DNA of 64,000 bases, taken from Cristatella mucedo. Its lineage: Eukaryota > Bryozoa > Phylactolaemata > Cristatellidae. The notes beneath the pieces are model-generated. The model did no database searches and was not told the DNA's origin. It saw only the letters and a list, made by a program, of their open reading frames with translations. The translations under genes were made by a program, and so were the position numbers. Every line of letters starts with the position of its first letter. The first letter of the stretch is position 1. This document shows positions 32,050 to 43,234 of this stretch, piece after piece. The stretch is from contig WPIO01000051.1 in NCBI GenBank assembly GCA_009760855.2, positions 552,001-616,000 of the forward strand. The letters are read 5' to 3'.

Positions 32050-33770
32050 GCTGCATCTCAATGTCAATGTTTATGCAGTTCACTGGTGATCTTGTCCTGA
32101 AGTTCATATGCCAATCGAAGGAGACTATAAGTCCTTTGGACCATATTCCCAATGTCCTGCTCCCACACTGCATTGATCTGCTTCTGCCGAGCAAAAATAA
32201 CATCATTAATATGTCATTAACCTCAGGTCACGGCCCAGCACCTTTAAAAAAGCTGTAGTCAGGCCACTTCTCAAGAAAAAGACAATAGAGTAAGAGAACT
32301 TGACCAACTACTGCCCAGACTCCCTTCTGCCATTCCTATCAAAGCCACAGGAACGAGTCGTGGCAGAGCAGCTGAACTCATATATTGAACCTCAAACTTT
32401 CCTAGAAACTTCCAGCCGGGCTTTAGAGCTAATCACTCCAGAGAATCAGCATTGCTTCGAGTGTACAACAACCTACTTAAGAATGCAGACATGGGTAAAG
32501 TATCCCTGCTTATTTTTCTTGATATTTCGGCAGCTTTTGATACTATCAATCACCAAGTTCTTATAGAGTGCCTCTCATCTCGTCTGAGCATCACCGGCGC
32601 TGCTCTGCAATGGTTCAGGTTATATCTGAATGGGAGACTCTAGAGTACTGACGTGAACTGACAAAGATCATCCGAGTTACCACTGAAATATGGGTTACCT
32701 CTGGGCTCCGTGCTAGGTCCGGTTCTTTTCACGGTTTGTATTCTCCCTCTTGCTGATGTGATTGACAAGCACAATCTAGGCTTTCACTTCTATGCGGATG
32801 ACACTCGGTTGTATCTTTCGTTTGTCCTCTCCCAGCCTTCGAGAACCTCGAATTCTCCCAACTAACTTGTTGCATGTATTCATGACATTCGCACCCGGAT
32901 GGCAGCACATTTTTTTAAATTAAAGGATGATAAAACTAACTTACTATTTATGGGCAAACCAAGTGTGGTTCAGAAATTAGAAAGGCAGACACTCAAAATC
33001 GGCTCAGCCAAAATAGCTCCTGTTGAATATGCACGAAATCCAAGTGTCATGTTCCAAAGTGACCTTTCGTTAAACGACCACGTCAGCTCCACAGTCAATT
33101 CTGCCCACTTTCAGCTACATAAAATTGCACAACTTTTCGCTTGGTTAGATAAGGATACCGAATCCAAATTGGTCCGAGCATTTGTGACATCCCGTCTTGA
33201 CTTGCTTGCTAGCCTACCGGCATTGCAATCAGGCACTTACAGCTGGTGCAAAACTCTGCAGTCAGGCTCGTCTGGCGTTAGCCCAGTAGCTACCACGTTT
33301 GAACACTTCTCGCCGACCTGCATTTGCTCCTAGTAAAGCAACGGATCAAATTCAAGGTTTTGTCGCGTATTTTGAGGTCCCTTCTTTCTTTGGCTTCAGC
33401 CTCCTTATCAGATCTACTCCCCCACCAGACCAAGCATCGTATGCAATGCTTTTTGGAATCTAATTGTTCACCTATACCTCTCAAAAACCTCAAATGCTTT
33501 GGAGACCGTGCATTTAGCTCGTGTGCTTCTAAAGCGTGGAATCAGTCTCGGCTTGTGTCACGACATCCCATGACTTGATAGCATGTAAAAGAACTTAGAA
33601 ACGCACCTATGCACCTATGTCATCCCTAACCGTGTTATTCGAGTTGTTTATCATGCAGGAACTTCCCACAATTCGATCGTATTTTCTTTGCAGCAAATAC
33701 AAAACTGTCCAGAAAGAGATTGAGTTCTCTGAGCGCGCCTAACCAAGTGTATTATTTTTATTAACATTAT
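32050..33770 (+). mobile_element. LINE (CR1/L2/Rex-type), most complete reverse transcriptase
   Basis: Frames change several times, but the RT domain can be followed: 'ETISPLDHIPNVLL' (32120), 'IFLDISAAFDTINHQVLIECLSSRL' with the first catalytic Asp (about 32505-32585), 'LGPVLF' (about 32715), and '[10 protein letters not shown]' with the catalytic Asp pair (32788-32817). Next comes the thumb-like region (KTNLLFMGKPSVVQKLE, 32938), and then the C-terminal blocks and 3' UTR to a TTATT tail. The endonuclease domain is not present. Multiple stops show it is inactive. It is the reference copy for most other fragments here. Confidence 0.9.
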
Positions 33771-33789
33771 TACAATAATCTAGCCGAGA

Positions 33790-34310
33790 CAGACCTAATA
33801 AGCTAGTTTAATTCTTGGCAAGCCACAGTGGAAGACAGCTCCTAATCTTAGATAGGGATCGGACGTGACGGCTAACTTTAGATGCAGTCTTCTGAATTAG
33901 GCTTTTGAATTTCAGGTAGTTGTTGTCGAAAACAACGCCTACATTTTAAGCACGTAGTGATGATTGCAGTACAGCATCACCTATTGGAAGAGCAAAGCCT
34001 ACTAATCCAGTCACGTGTTTAGGGTGTCCTGTTAGCAGCACTTCGGTTTTATTTTCGTTTTTAATCGAGAATCGATGCCAACATCCAGGAATAAATGTTG
34101 GCAAGGCAAGCATTCAGTTTTAATCAGTTGCTGCAGCTGATTCTAACGGTTTGAATAACATATACAGCTGAGTATCATCAGCATACAATTGATATCCTAA
34201 TCTACGGCCGTAATCACTTTTCCCAGAGCTTGAGTATCAATGGAGAACAGCAAGGGGCCGAGGACGGACCCGTGAGGGACTCCATAGGTAACTTGTCTGG
34301 TGGATGAGAC
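33790..34310 (-). mobile_element. LINE reverse transcriptase relic, opposite strand
   Basis: The minus strand reads '[18 protein letters not shown]' (about 34290-34240) and 'GYQLYADDTQLYM' (about 34195-34160), the two diagnostic RT boxes in the right order. The rest of the copy is frame-broken. It meets the 32050-33770 LINE tail to tail. Confidence 0.85.
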
Positions 34311-34314
34311 CAGA

Positions 34315-34845
34315 CCCCCAGAAAATAGAATGACTAGAAAGTCTTAGGACTTAATAATTCTGTATGCTGTGCTTTTCGCTCAGCAAAAAATTTACTTGCT
34401 CTTGTCTGCAAACATTTGAGATGGCGACACCGCCAGCGAATAAACAAGCTGCCGCGAAGAGACCATAGTTACAATGGACTGCCAAGCAGTAAAATGGCAT
34501 GACAGAACCGGCCCGGATTGTTTGCATCATCGTCGTTGGATTGCAATGTGGGCTACCCTATGAGAATTTATTCTAGACCCTCTTTTTCTTATTCAGCATG
34601 AGCCTTATAATTAGGTATGCGGGTAAGTCACGAAATAAACTTCTTGGTATCTACGTCTCGGATTTTCCTTTCAGTAGTCGTGCCGTTACCGAGGAGCCCC
34701 CGTGATAGATACCCTGAGTGTGGCATTGCAGTTCTAGATCACTGAAAGCGGAACACCTTTCTGCCCTAAAGTAACGTAAGTAAACTTTCCTTCAATCTTT
34801 AAAGACATTCAACACCTGGTTGACATACGGTGCCTAAAATATTGC
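34315..34845. other. No gene recognised
   Basis: Between the LINE relic and the duplicated promoter block. There are only short frames and no known repeat. Confidence 0.4.
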
Positions 34846-34847
34846 AG

Positions 34848-35165
34848 CCATGCTTAGCGTATATGATTGCTTGGCAAAATGAATCGGACCCACCAGCACG
34901 AGCCCACGTACTCAGGAAAATTGTCTAGCTTCCAGAAATCCTTCTTCGTGAGAAATCCTATGCCAGTCTGCTAAGCTCGCTTACCCGTGCTGGCCAAAAG
35001 CTATATATAACAAATTTGGGCAGCAGCATAGCCGGCTGCTGCTAGAAAACTATTAGTGAACTTCGTGCACAGGTAAAATCTCAAAAGACGCCATTCTGTA
35101 TAGCGTTCGGATCTGCTTTACCGTCGTCTGAGCGCATCCTTATATATTTATGCTATACTTGTAGC
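34848..35165 (+). repeat. Duplicated promoter/leader block, copy 1
   Basis: Nearly the same text, by eye, as 46803-47124 upstream of the secreted-peptide gene. It starts ATATTGCAGCCAT, shares the TATATATAA box (35002-35010), 'AGCCGGCTGCTGCT', 'CTTCGTGCACAGGTAAAATC', and ends GTAGCCAGTG.TCAGCAG. It differs by small insertions. In the other copy the coding exon starts within 15 bases of this point. Here LTR-element sequence follows instead, so this copy has no peptide exon attached. Confidence 0.8.
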
Positions 35166-35181
35166 CAGTGCTCAGCAGATC

Positions 35182-35372
35182 TTTGGATTATGGGGTGTTG
35201 CGATCTATGAGAGTGGTAGATAAGTAGCGGGCGGCAAAGGCCCAAGAGGGAGTTTGAGGACGCAGGTCGTACAGTCGCATACTGGCCCGCAGCCGGGTCC
35301 GTTTGAGTAAACGTCTTTGAGCCCGCTTCAGTGATACGTGTGGTTTCGCGCACCTGCCGCATAGAAATGTCA
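35182..35372 (+). repeat. Left LTR, 5'-truncated
   Basis: Aligns by eye with 37032-37240. It lacks the U3 part. The AATAAA of the right LTR is GAGTAAA here. Confidence 0.65.
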
Positions 35373-35415
35373 AACTACTTCGGCAGAAGCAGAAGAGAAG
35401 CCCGCGCCAGAAATG

Positions 35416-36900
35416 ATGCTGGAGTACTAATACGTCGGGGACGACTTCGTAAGCTTGCTGCTTGACGAGGAAAGAAGGCTAAACGAAAGAGGTGTGGATC
35501 CAGCTTTGTGGCTAATTCTCGAGTTTATATTGCTGGCAGGCGGTGCATTACCGCTCGCTGCGATCCTTCCTGACTCAGTGCAAGAGGACTACGCTCAGCT
35601 GTGTGCGACACTTGTGAAAATGTTGGCAAGCCCTAAAAGTGAGGAGAGGCTTCAATGGTCGGACTTGCAGAGTGCCAGGTGAGCGGAGGCGATAGCTCAG
35701 AAGCAGCTGGAGGTAGACGCCGGCAAAGCGTGGCTGCTGTGCTCGGATTTTGTTAACGCTGGTCGGAATGAGTGGGCCAAAAAGAGCGACCGGAAGCGGC
35801 TGCAGCAATCGTCAACAGTCAACAACCAGGCGGCAAAGGCAGAGCTAGCAAAGACGCCGGTGGAGCCCGTAGAGGCGGAGGCAAAGACAGCTGCAGAGCC
35901 CGCAGAGGCGGCGTCCGTGACGGAAGGAGGAAGCAATCTGTAGAGCGAATGCAGCGTCCGGCAGAGCGACGGCTCTGTCTGCAAGAGAGGTTGCTGTGTC
36001 TGCCAGAGAGGAGGCTCTGTCGGTCAGAGAGAAGGCTTTGTCTGCCAGAGAGGTGGCTGTGTCTGCCAGAGAAGAGGCTGTGTCTGCAAGAGAGGAGACT
36101 CTCTCTGCCGGAGAAGAGACTGAGTCTGCCAGCGAGGTGGCTGTTTTTGCCAGAGAGAAGGCTCGGTCTGCCAGAGAAGAGGCTGTGTCTGCCAGAGAGG
36201 AGACTCTCTGGCAGAGAGGAGACTGTGTCTAACAGAGATGAGGTTCTGTCTGCAAGAGAGGTGGCGTGGCTGGGAAAGCACTGGTAGAGAGCGAGAAAGC
36301 ACGGTAGCCGGCGAGTTGGCACTAAATGCTTCGGAAACGATGGCGGCGAAGGAGCGAAGCGTTAGCGTCGGCGGAAGTGCGTGGTGCGCCCGCTATGGAA
36401 GCAGACTAGAAGCTCGCCCGGAATGTCACACGAGATGCTCGACGAGTGGTCGGAGGCGAAGACCAATGAGTGGCAGCAACAGACGGTGGCTCGCATTGTG
36501 GTCACCTCGGTTTTCGAACAGCAGGTGGCGGAGACTTGCGGAGGACCAGCAGAAGACGTGAGCGAGGCGCCCGTCAAGGAGGCGCGACAGGCGGAGGCCG
36601 AGAGACCAAAGTCAATAGCTCAGGAGTGCCAATGGAGTGGCTAGAGGCGGCCGTACAGGAGCTGAGGCTCAAAGCATCTGATTCACGGGCGACGCGCGAG
36701 GCGACACCGTTTGAAGTCCAGAAGACAGCGGCCGGCGTGAGCACAAATTCCCGGAAGCCCCAGGCTGTGGCAGAGACTGGTCCCGCATTGAAGACTGGTG
36801 GTGCGGCGGAAAGCTCTATGGCTCGGCGATCCGGCAAAGCCCCTGCCATACGTACCCGGCAAGTTACTAAAGGCCGTGCTTTCATTTTCCTCCGCCAGGT
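35416..36900 (+). pseudogene. Gag-like relic with heptad-repeat coiled coil
   Basis: The frame from about 35416 encodes an acidic, helix-prone region (LLDEERRLNERGVDPALW...). It passes a TGA at 35680 and an Ala/Glu/Lys-rich part to a TAG at 35941. After a frame change, about 35980-36210 contains roughly ten tandem 21-base units encoding seven-residue repeats of the type A-V-S-A-R-E-E. More helix-rich text continues in other frames to about 36890 (EWQQQTVARIVVTSVFEQQ, LEAAVQELRLKASDSRA). A long coiled coil fits a structural Gag-type protein, but no zinc knuckle is visible, so the assignment rests on position between LTRs. Confidence 0.5.
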
Positions 36901-36963
36901 GCCGTTACCTAGTCTCGCTTGAGAAGAGAAGCCAGTTCAGGGCGGCACGTATTATTATTGAGC

Positions 36964-37243
36964 TGTTGTAATGCCCTGCTTGGTTGCTGTCCTCTTTGAT
37001 CTTTAGACTAAAGGGAAATGTGGTTATTTTGAGATTACGACACTGTCTTTGGATAATGTGTTGTTGCGTTTTACGACAGTGGTATATAAGTAACGTGCAG
37101 CAAAGGCCCAAGAGGGATTTTGAAGACGCCAGGTGGGAAGTTTCGTATTTGCCCGCTGCGGCGTCCGTATGAATAAACGTATTTCAGCCCGCTTCGGTGT
37201 TCTGTGTGGTTTCGTGTACTTGCCGCTTGGAGAATGTCAGACT
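36964..37243 (+). repeat. Right LTR
   Basis: Begins TGTTGTAATG and ends near AATGTCA. It holds a TATA box (37083-37089) and a polyadenylation hexamer (37172-37177) about 90 bases apart, the normal U3-R layout. The left edge is estimated because no clear polypurine tract adjoins it. Confidence 0.6.
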
Positions 37244-37254
37244 CAGTGGTCGCG

Positions 37255-37930
37255 TATGCAAAAAAGCAGGACATGTCCAGGTCGGAAGTAAGACTTCGTA
37301 TAGACCCGAGTTTACGTGGAACGGCCAGCCGAACATGTCAGCTTCGTAACGTCTAATTGTTTCTTTGAGCTTTCATAAGCTCAATAAAGGGAGTAAACGC
37401 TGAAGTAAAAGAGATTTGATATTTTAGAGTGGGCTTTTGCATCCATAGTTTGGCTGATGCTGTACTCGATGGCCATTGATGTAAATGCTAGTCCCAATCT
37501 CACAAGCCGCATAAATCCTTCTTTAATCACACCAATTTGGCCCGATTTAGTAGAAGCATGCTATACTCGGTGAATTGGCAAGATTCCGTACCGCCCAAAG
37601 ATCCGTCTTCTGCCCAGGCATCTGCATAACGTAGCAAGTAGGACTCGGCACCAATCTGCAGCTTGTTTGCCGGATAGTCGAACGGATAGCCTCTGCTTGA
37701 GTAGCATCTCCATCTCTAGTTCTATTCACTTGGGGGATCGCTAGTGTAATACTTATCGCTCACCCCATGTGCTCTCCATTTTCTGCTGGTTTCCAGTGGT
37801 GATTATACCCAGCAAGAGTAACCGTCTACAGGGAACGATCAATTGCGGCAATTATTATTGGTTATGCTACCGAGTTAACTCTAGTCGGAATTGCAGAATT
37901 GCAGAACTGCGGAATTGCAGAACTCTAGTC
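37255..37930. repeat. Local duplication D, copy 1
   Basis: Matches 45283-45930 in the same orientation over about 650 bases, starting at 'GT.TGCAAAAAAGCAGGACA' and ending 'TTATTATTGGTTATGCTACCGAG' and 'TTAACTCTAGTCGG'. On the minus strand one frame reads smoothly for over 50 codons (GYPFDYPANKLQIGAESYLL, ..., LLNRAKLV then stop at about 37555). The second copy breaks that frame with a stop and an indel. It may be a relic of a duplicated coding exon. I do not recognise the protein. Confidence 0.75.
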
Positions 37931-37939
37931 GGAATTACA

Positions 37940-39270
37940 GATTGAAATTGGCATCCTTGATCTAAAAGACGTAACACAGTCTAAATTACATAGCCTTGCT
38001 CGATATGGGTTAGCGTTCCAACTTTATGATTTCCACGAAAGTCTCTTCATTTTAAGAATTTAAATAGTCCAGACAGTGCTTTAGAAAGGTACTGTAGTGG
38101 CTAAATCGAATTTGCGTCGAAAGTTTTCAACTGCGTTTTTAAACAGTGATCACATTCTGGGTTTCAGTCACCAACCAGTTTTTAAATTCAAACTGTAAGC
38201 CTTCAGCACTAGCACTGAAATGGGTAAGATCAGATACTAAACCACCTCGTATCACACTAGTACCATTTATCCTTGGGTCTCACGCATCTTTTGCTATCGG
38301 GTTTTCTATGATATTTGTGATTTGTTAGCTTGGAATATGCTTATTGCTTACAATTGTTGATCTTATACAGCTGGAGCTATTCATGTTTTGTACAATCACA
38401 AAATAACTCAGTATATTCCCGACTAAAACGGGGAGTTGTCGACTCGTTGCCAGACTCAGTGTTTGCTCTTATGTAGCATGCAGCTTGTGTGTCGGCGTCT
38501 TGATTGAGCTCCAGCTAGCTGTTTTCTGACTGCATTTTCCGTGGGCGGCCCGTGCTGATGGTACGTGCCTCTACTCTGCAATCTCAGTTGGGCTATGGAT
38601 CGACAGTCACAGCATATACTGCCGAGGCTACCGACGACTGTGGTGCTGAAGAGCGACACGGGGGACCATTGCGAAATCAACCTCACCGCTCACTGCATGA
38701 TAAGTCGTTGGTAAACTCAGCGTAGTTCAACGTTACGGCTAAACTAACGTGTAACATATAGAGCTCGTAAAAAATGATGGTGGGTATTCCTGCACTGGTT
38801 GCAGACACGGTTAGCCTAATACAACTACAGATCTCTCAGTAATGGGCACGATAACACTTTTGGTAGAGTTTGGCATTTGGGCGACATCTGGGTATAACTT
38901 CTGATCATTATGTGGTTCAGACGTTCTTTGCAGCAAGAACTTAAGAAATACATTAGTTATCTTCCTTTTCCGGCAGCAATTTTTGAAGTCCTACAATTTT
39001 GCCGTTATTGCCAACAATAACCAGTTGTCCAAGCAATGAACTAGCGTTTGAGATGTCCTCTTGACACTCACTTTGTGTTACTACCTCAGAATGTCATCAC
39101 CGATTAGGGTTTTGATAATCCCACGTTTACCGCTTACTCCTAAACAAAATGATTTGAAGGAGAATTTTTGCAGAATTGCTTTCAAGGCTAAGAGTTGCTG
39201 TTTATCACAACTGCGACTTAACTATCTTAGTTATTGGCTACGGCGATGCACGGACCTGGCATCCTTCTAC
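37940..39270. other. No clear gene; one short exon-like ORF
   Basis: A 39-codon frame at 38595-38714 (+; starts MDRQSQHILPRLPTTVVLKS) ends beside a weak donor (GTAAAC, 38711), and a good donor (GTACGT) lies at 38561. Neither joins in phase to a recognised exon, so I do not call a gene. Confidence 0.35.
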
Positions 39271-39272
39271 AG

Positions 39273-39506
39273 AACTATGCTGCCACACGGCCTGTCACTT
39301 ATGCTGTACGCTACGTGTTCTACACCTCAAGAATAACGTCCGCAGATATATATAGCCGTTACGGTAGGGATGACAGAATAAAGAAGGCAGAAAGTTCTGG
39401 ACCCCATGTTCAAAAAATTGAGCCTGCTAAAGACTCAAAGCGATCTCTAATTAAAAGAGAGATTGAAGAAATTATTATTAAAGATAAAATGCTTACCATT
39501 TCTTGA
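39273..39506 (+). CDS. Possible 3'-terminal coding exon, unknown protein
   Basis: A consensus acceptor (CATCCTTCTACAG) is followed by 77 open codons to TGA at 39504-39506. The peptide begins NYAATRPVTYAVRYVFYTSR and becomes very rich in Lys, Arg, Glu and Asp (RDDRIKKAE, DSKRSLIKREIEEIIIKDK), a likely charged helix at the end. No upstream exon with matching phase and strong support was found. It could also be unrelated repeat sequence, because LINE DNA starts just after it. Confidence 0.3.
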   Translation, partial: NYAATRPVTYAVRYVFYTSRITSADIYSRYGRDDRIKKAESSGPHVQKIEPAKDSKRSLIKREIEEIIIKDKMLTIS

Positions 39507-39542
39507 AATACTACAGCTCAGATTTGGTATGATTTATCCAGT

Positions 39543-39592
39543 AGAGGTACCCCATATTTCAGAGGTACCCCATATTTCAGAGGTACCTCAGA
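39543..39592. repeat. Tandem repeat, 18-bp unit
   Basis: AGAGGTACCCCATATTTC occurs twice exactly and a third time partially. Confidence 0.9.
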
Positions 39593-39594
39593 TT

Positions 39595-40400
39595 GTCTCA
39601 GTCCATTCACGTTAATTCTCTGGAATCTCCCACTGAGATGTGATCTGAACCATTAGAGAGCAATGCGAGTGATGCCCAGGCGAGATGAGAGGCGCTCTAG
39701 AAGAACTTTGCGATCGATAATATCAAAAGCTGCCGAAAGATTGAGCAAAAAAAGCAGAGACATTCTACCAATGTCTGCATTCCTCTGTAGGTCGTTGTAC
39801 ACCCTAAGCATTGCTGACTCTGTGGAGTGATTAGGTGTAAAGCCAGACTGGATTTCACTGGTTTGAGATTTCAATATATAAGTTCAGCTGGTCTCCCACG
39901 ACCTGTTCCAGTGTGTTTGATAGGAATGGTAGAAGGTAGACCGGGAGGTAGTTGCTCAAGTTCTCATGGTCCAGGGTCGCATTCTTGAGAAGTCGCCTTA
40001 CTACAGCTTTTTTGAAAGGTTCTGGGAGATGACCTGAGGCTAATGACATAATTATGATGTTAGTTATTCATGGCAGCCACAGTTCAATGCAATGTACGAG
40101 CAGAAAAGTGGGAATTGGGTCTAGAGGACTCGCTCTCTTCTTTGATTGGGATAGGAACTACAGGACGAGATTAATAGGAACCTGTTTAAATGGACACAAT
40201 AAGGAGCAGTCGGTAATCAGGGAACAGCATTTTAGGGGGATGTTGTCGTCACAGGGATGGATTCCCTTATCTTGTCTATCTTCTGCACGAAGAATTGAGA
40301 GAAGCGATCGGCTAGATCATCACAAGAATCAACACGAATTGACAAAGAATCTTGTGTGGCATGTCCATTGGAAGCTTTTCGACTTGCTCGAGTCTTAGTG
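39595..40400 (-). mobile_element. LINE reverse transcriptase relic
   Basis: Minus strand: 'LFLLNLSAAFDIIDRKVLLERLSSRLGI' (catalytic Asp box, about 39755-39670), preceded by 'EIQSGFTPNHSTESAMLRVYNDL' and 'MSLASGHLPEPFKKAVVRRLLK' (about 40049-39990). This is the N-terminal two-thirds of the RT domain, with frameshifts. It is the opposite-strand counterpart of 32050-32650. Confidence 0.85.
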
Positions 40401-40439
40401 ATTAGTCAAGAGGATTTTAATAGATTTTATTTTATTTAT

Positions 40440-42940
40440 AATTTTGTTTAATGTTTCTTAAGCGGATGAGCACTTCTGAGTGGCACCACTCACATTACCA
40501 CCTTTTTGAAGGGCGAATAACAGCGATTAGTGGCAATGGTTGTTGCTTGCTTGTGGCACACAGTACGGGGAATTTGAAGCCTCTTATCACTGCACATTGT
40601 TCTTGCTGAATGTCAGGTCCGGTGATCGAGTCACAAACCCTGCGAAAACTCAGTGGGCAGCGGAAATTGCTTTTATCCGAGTGTTTTTGGGCATGCACAG
40701 TAGTACGTTGACTTAGGAGTGTGTGAACCGCGAGTTTTCAGATATACGAAGTGCCTCTAGGCCGATTTTCCATTTTTGGGTTACGATCCGATAAAAATAC
40801 CCCACCGCGAGTTGCCACAGTGAACTTCACAGTGAACCCTGCAACGTCCATCCAGCATCCTGTGCCACACTCGTTCACCTCAACAAGTTGCAACGGAATT
40901 TCTCTCATTTACACAAGTGCGAGTGCGTGTGTCAGCGAGGCAATGAAGACGGCGAAGGCTGCTTGCATTTATTTGGTCCATTAAGGGTATGGCAGGGAAA
41001 GACGTTGAGCTGCAAGAAGCTACTTGACGACCCGAATGTAACGTCAAGCACAGGCAACTTGGTGCACGCCTGTTTAGAGATAACTGTGGTTGTTGGTTGG
41101 ACAAGATCGCAAGACTCCAGTTTTAAATCCTACTACAGCAGGAACGGCTAAGTACGTACCATACTTTACTTAGGCACTTCCTTCGTGTGAAATTTCTTCA
41201 TAACTGATAAAAATCGGCGCATCCACGTAAATTCCCAGCCAATAAATGCGCGCTTTCCACGTCGCCTACACATTTCTCATACAGTTTTGTCAACATCTGC
41301 TAGTCTTCTGATCTCCACGTTGCACATTAAAAGTATTAAAATACGACTGTAGCTGAAGCGTTCCCTTGTATTGCTTAACAGCAATGTTTGTTAAGTGTAA
41401 GCAGCTTTTTAAAGTAAAACACGAGACAAAAAATTAGCATTTGAATTCTTAAAATGGAAACACTAATTTGACATACGAGTAAATTGAGTTACACCCTCCC
41501 TCGAGGAACTAATTAAACTCGTGAGCTCAGGTACCACTCTATTCGTTAACGGTCCGGTGTGAAAAGATTGTGAGCCCTTGATTCAGGAAGACGGGTATTA
41601 TGATCATAGCAGCAAATGATCCTGAGCTTGCCATACGGCTTCGGTTGACTACTCCTCTCGTTCGAAAATAAGGTTTAAGCTCAGTGAGTTTACCTTTTGC
41701 AAAATGGTGTGAGCCAATAATTATGTACGGGTGTTAAGGCACGTAAAATTAATCGTGTTGAACTTAGCAGGAAGAAGCTGCAGGCACTGCAGCGGCTCCT
41801 ATACAGTATATTTTGATATGGTTGTGCTTGTGCAGTCCTTGTCGCAGGTCAACGATTCGCCCTAAGGCTCGAACGTGCTGGGCAACCAGCTGGGCCGTCA
41901 TGCTGAATATAATTTGCATACATCTGTAAACTGACAATGTCAAAATGCTTTTTCGGCACATGCCAGATACAATTCTGTCTGTAGCAAGTATTCAAAGGGT
42001 TATACGGCTTCTTTTTATATTGCATATGTATCGTGATCCCAAAGGGCCGGAACATGCTATCTGAGGCTTTTTCATGAGAGCTCTCATGCACATGTGCCTG
42101 AATTTTGTGAACGAGCACGAAGCAACCTTGCCTCCCGCGTACACTTAAAATCGTAGCATCTCGCCACTTGATTCGGAACTGGCTAGTGGATTGCAGTTCA
42201 AAAGTGCCTAGGCGGACTGCTGGAGGCCATTTTTATTAGAATGTTCAAGTAAAAAAGTTTGAAATTCGCTTGTAAACTCAGGACACAGCTATTAGCTATT
42301 GGGAATCAAGACTGCTGAATCGTACAGCCTGTTTGGAAATGGAAAGGTAGATCATTTTTCAAAAGTGGACGCCTAGCGTCTGGCTACAATCGCCACGGCA
42401 CATTTGCAGCACATTTTTGGTGAGTAAACCAGTAATGCGGTATTTCATGAGGCTAAATTAAAATCTCATTCATCCGATTATCTTTTTGTTACGATCACAT
42501 TGGATCGTAGCTATGAGTTGGATACAGGAACTGCAGCTGCTGGCCTCAAATCTGAACCAAACTATGGGTCCTATAACATCACTAGTCCGGTTTTTTAATG
42601 CAACAGTCAATCTGTAAGTTGTGGTTTACCAAGCTGTTTCTGTTACAGGAATACTCGCTGACGGCAGAAACCAGCCTTACGACCATAGTGCCACAGGGCC
42701 AAGTATGCTGTAAGGCAGGCTAATGAGGAACGCCGCCCTCCACATACTGCAGACTAGCTTCGATGCCTGCATAATTTAAGAGGCAGCTGTATCTTCGAGC
42801 TGCTCGAAGTCGGACTCTTGGCGGTGCCTCGGTTCCAAAGGAAACCTCGTAGTGTAGAGGCATTTACAACTGATGTTAGAGTATTTTTTCTGCTTTTTTG
42901 GATTCGGGTGAAGGCTGAGTAATGAGCATGAGCACTTGCA
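40440..42940. other. No gene recognised
   Basis: Frames of 65-90 codons (for example 40751-40984, 40888-41151, 41849-42118) lack domains and mutually conflict. No repeat family of this window is recognisable. Confidence 0.4.
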
Positions 42941-42944
42941 CAAG

Positions 42945-43230
42945 CTTTTAATAATTATTATTATAGGTTTTGTAACTGCTCTTCAGGAACTCAATTCTTT
43001 TCTAGGCACTATACATATGCTGCAAAGAAGCATGATACAATGCATTGCAGTACCATGCTTGATAGTCAACATTACAGTAGTATGCTTGATAGTTAGCTTG
43101 CTTAACACGGTTAGAGGTTACATGCATACTGTGAGAAATATGTAAATATGGTTAGTGGCAGCATGCACACTGTAAGCATGCATAAGCATACAAAGAACGA
43201 ATAACACGAATCCACTCTTCGTTGAGGTTG
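42945..43230 (-). mobile_element. LINE 3' UTR fragment
   Basis: Minus strand: the CATGCATGCTTACAGTGTGCATG-type repeats, 'GCAGCATATGTATAGTGCCTAG', 'AAAAGAATTGAGTTCCTGAAG' and a TAATAATTATT tail. No coding part is left. Confidence 0.7.
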
Positions 43231-43234
43231 CAAG

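Larger units (their letters stand above)
35182..37243 (+). mobile_element. Small non-autonomous LTR element
   Basis: Two direct LTR-like repeats flank about 1.6 kb. The right copy (about 36964-37240, TG...CA) has a TATATAA box at 37083 and AATAAA at 37172. The left copy (35182-35372) is only the 3' two-thirds of it and is cut at the junction with the promoter block. The right LTR and left LTR share 'GCAAAGGCCCAAGAGGGA', 'AAACGT.TTT.AGCCCGCTTC' and 'TGTGGTTTCG'. The interior has a gag-like relic but no visible protease, reverse transcriptase or integrase. This suggests an element mobilised in trans. Confidence 0.65.
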
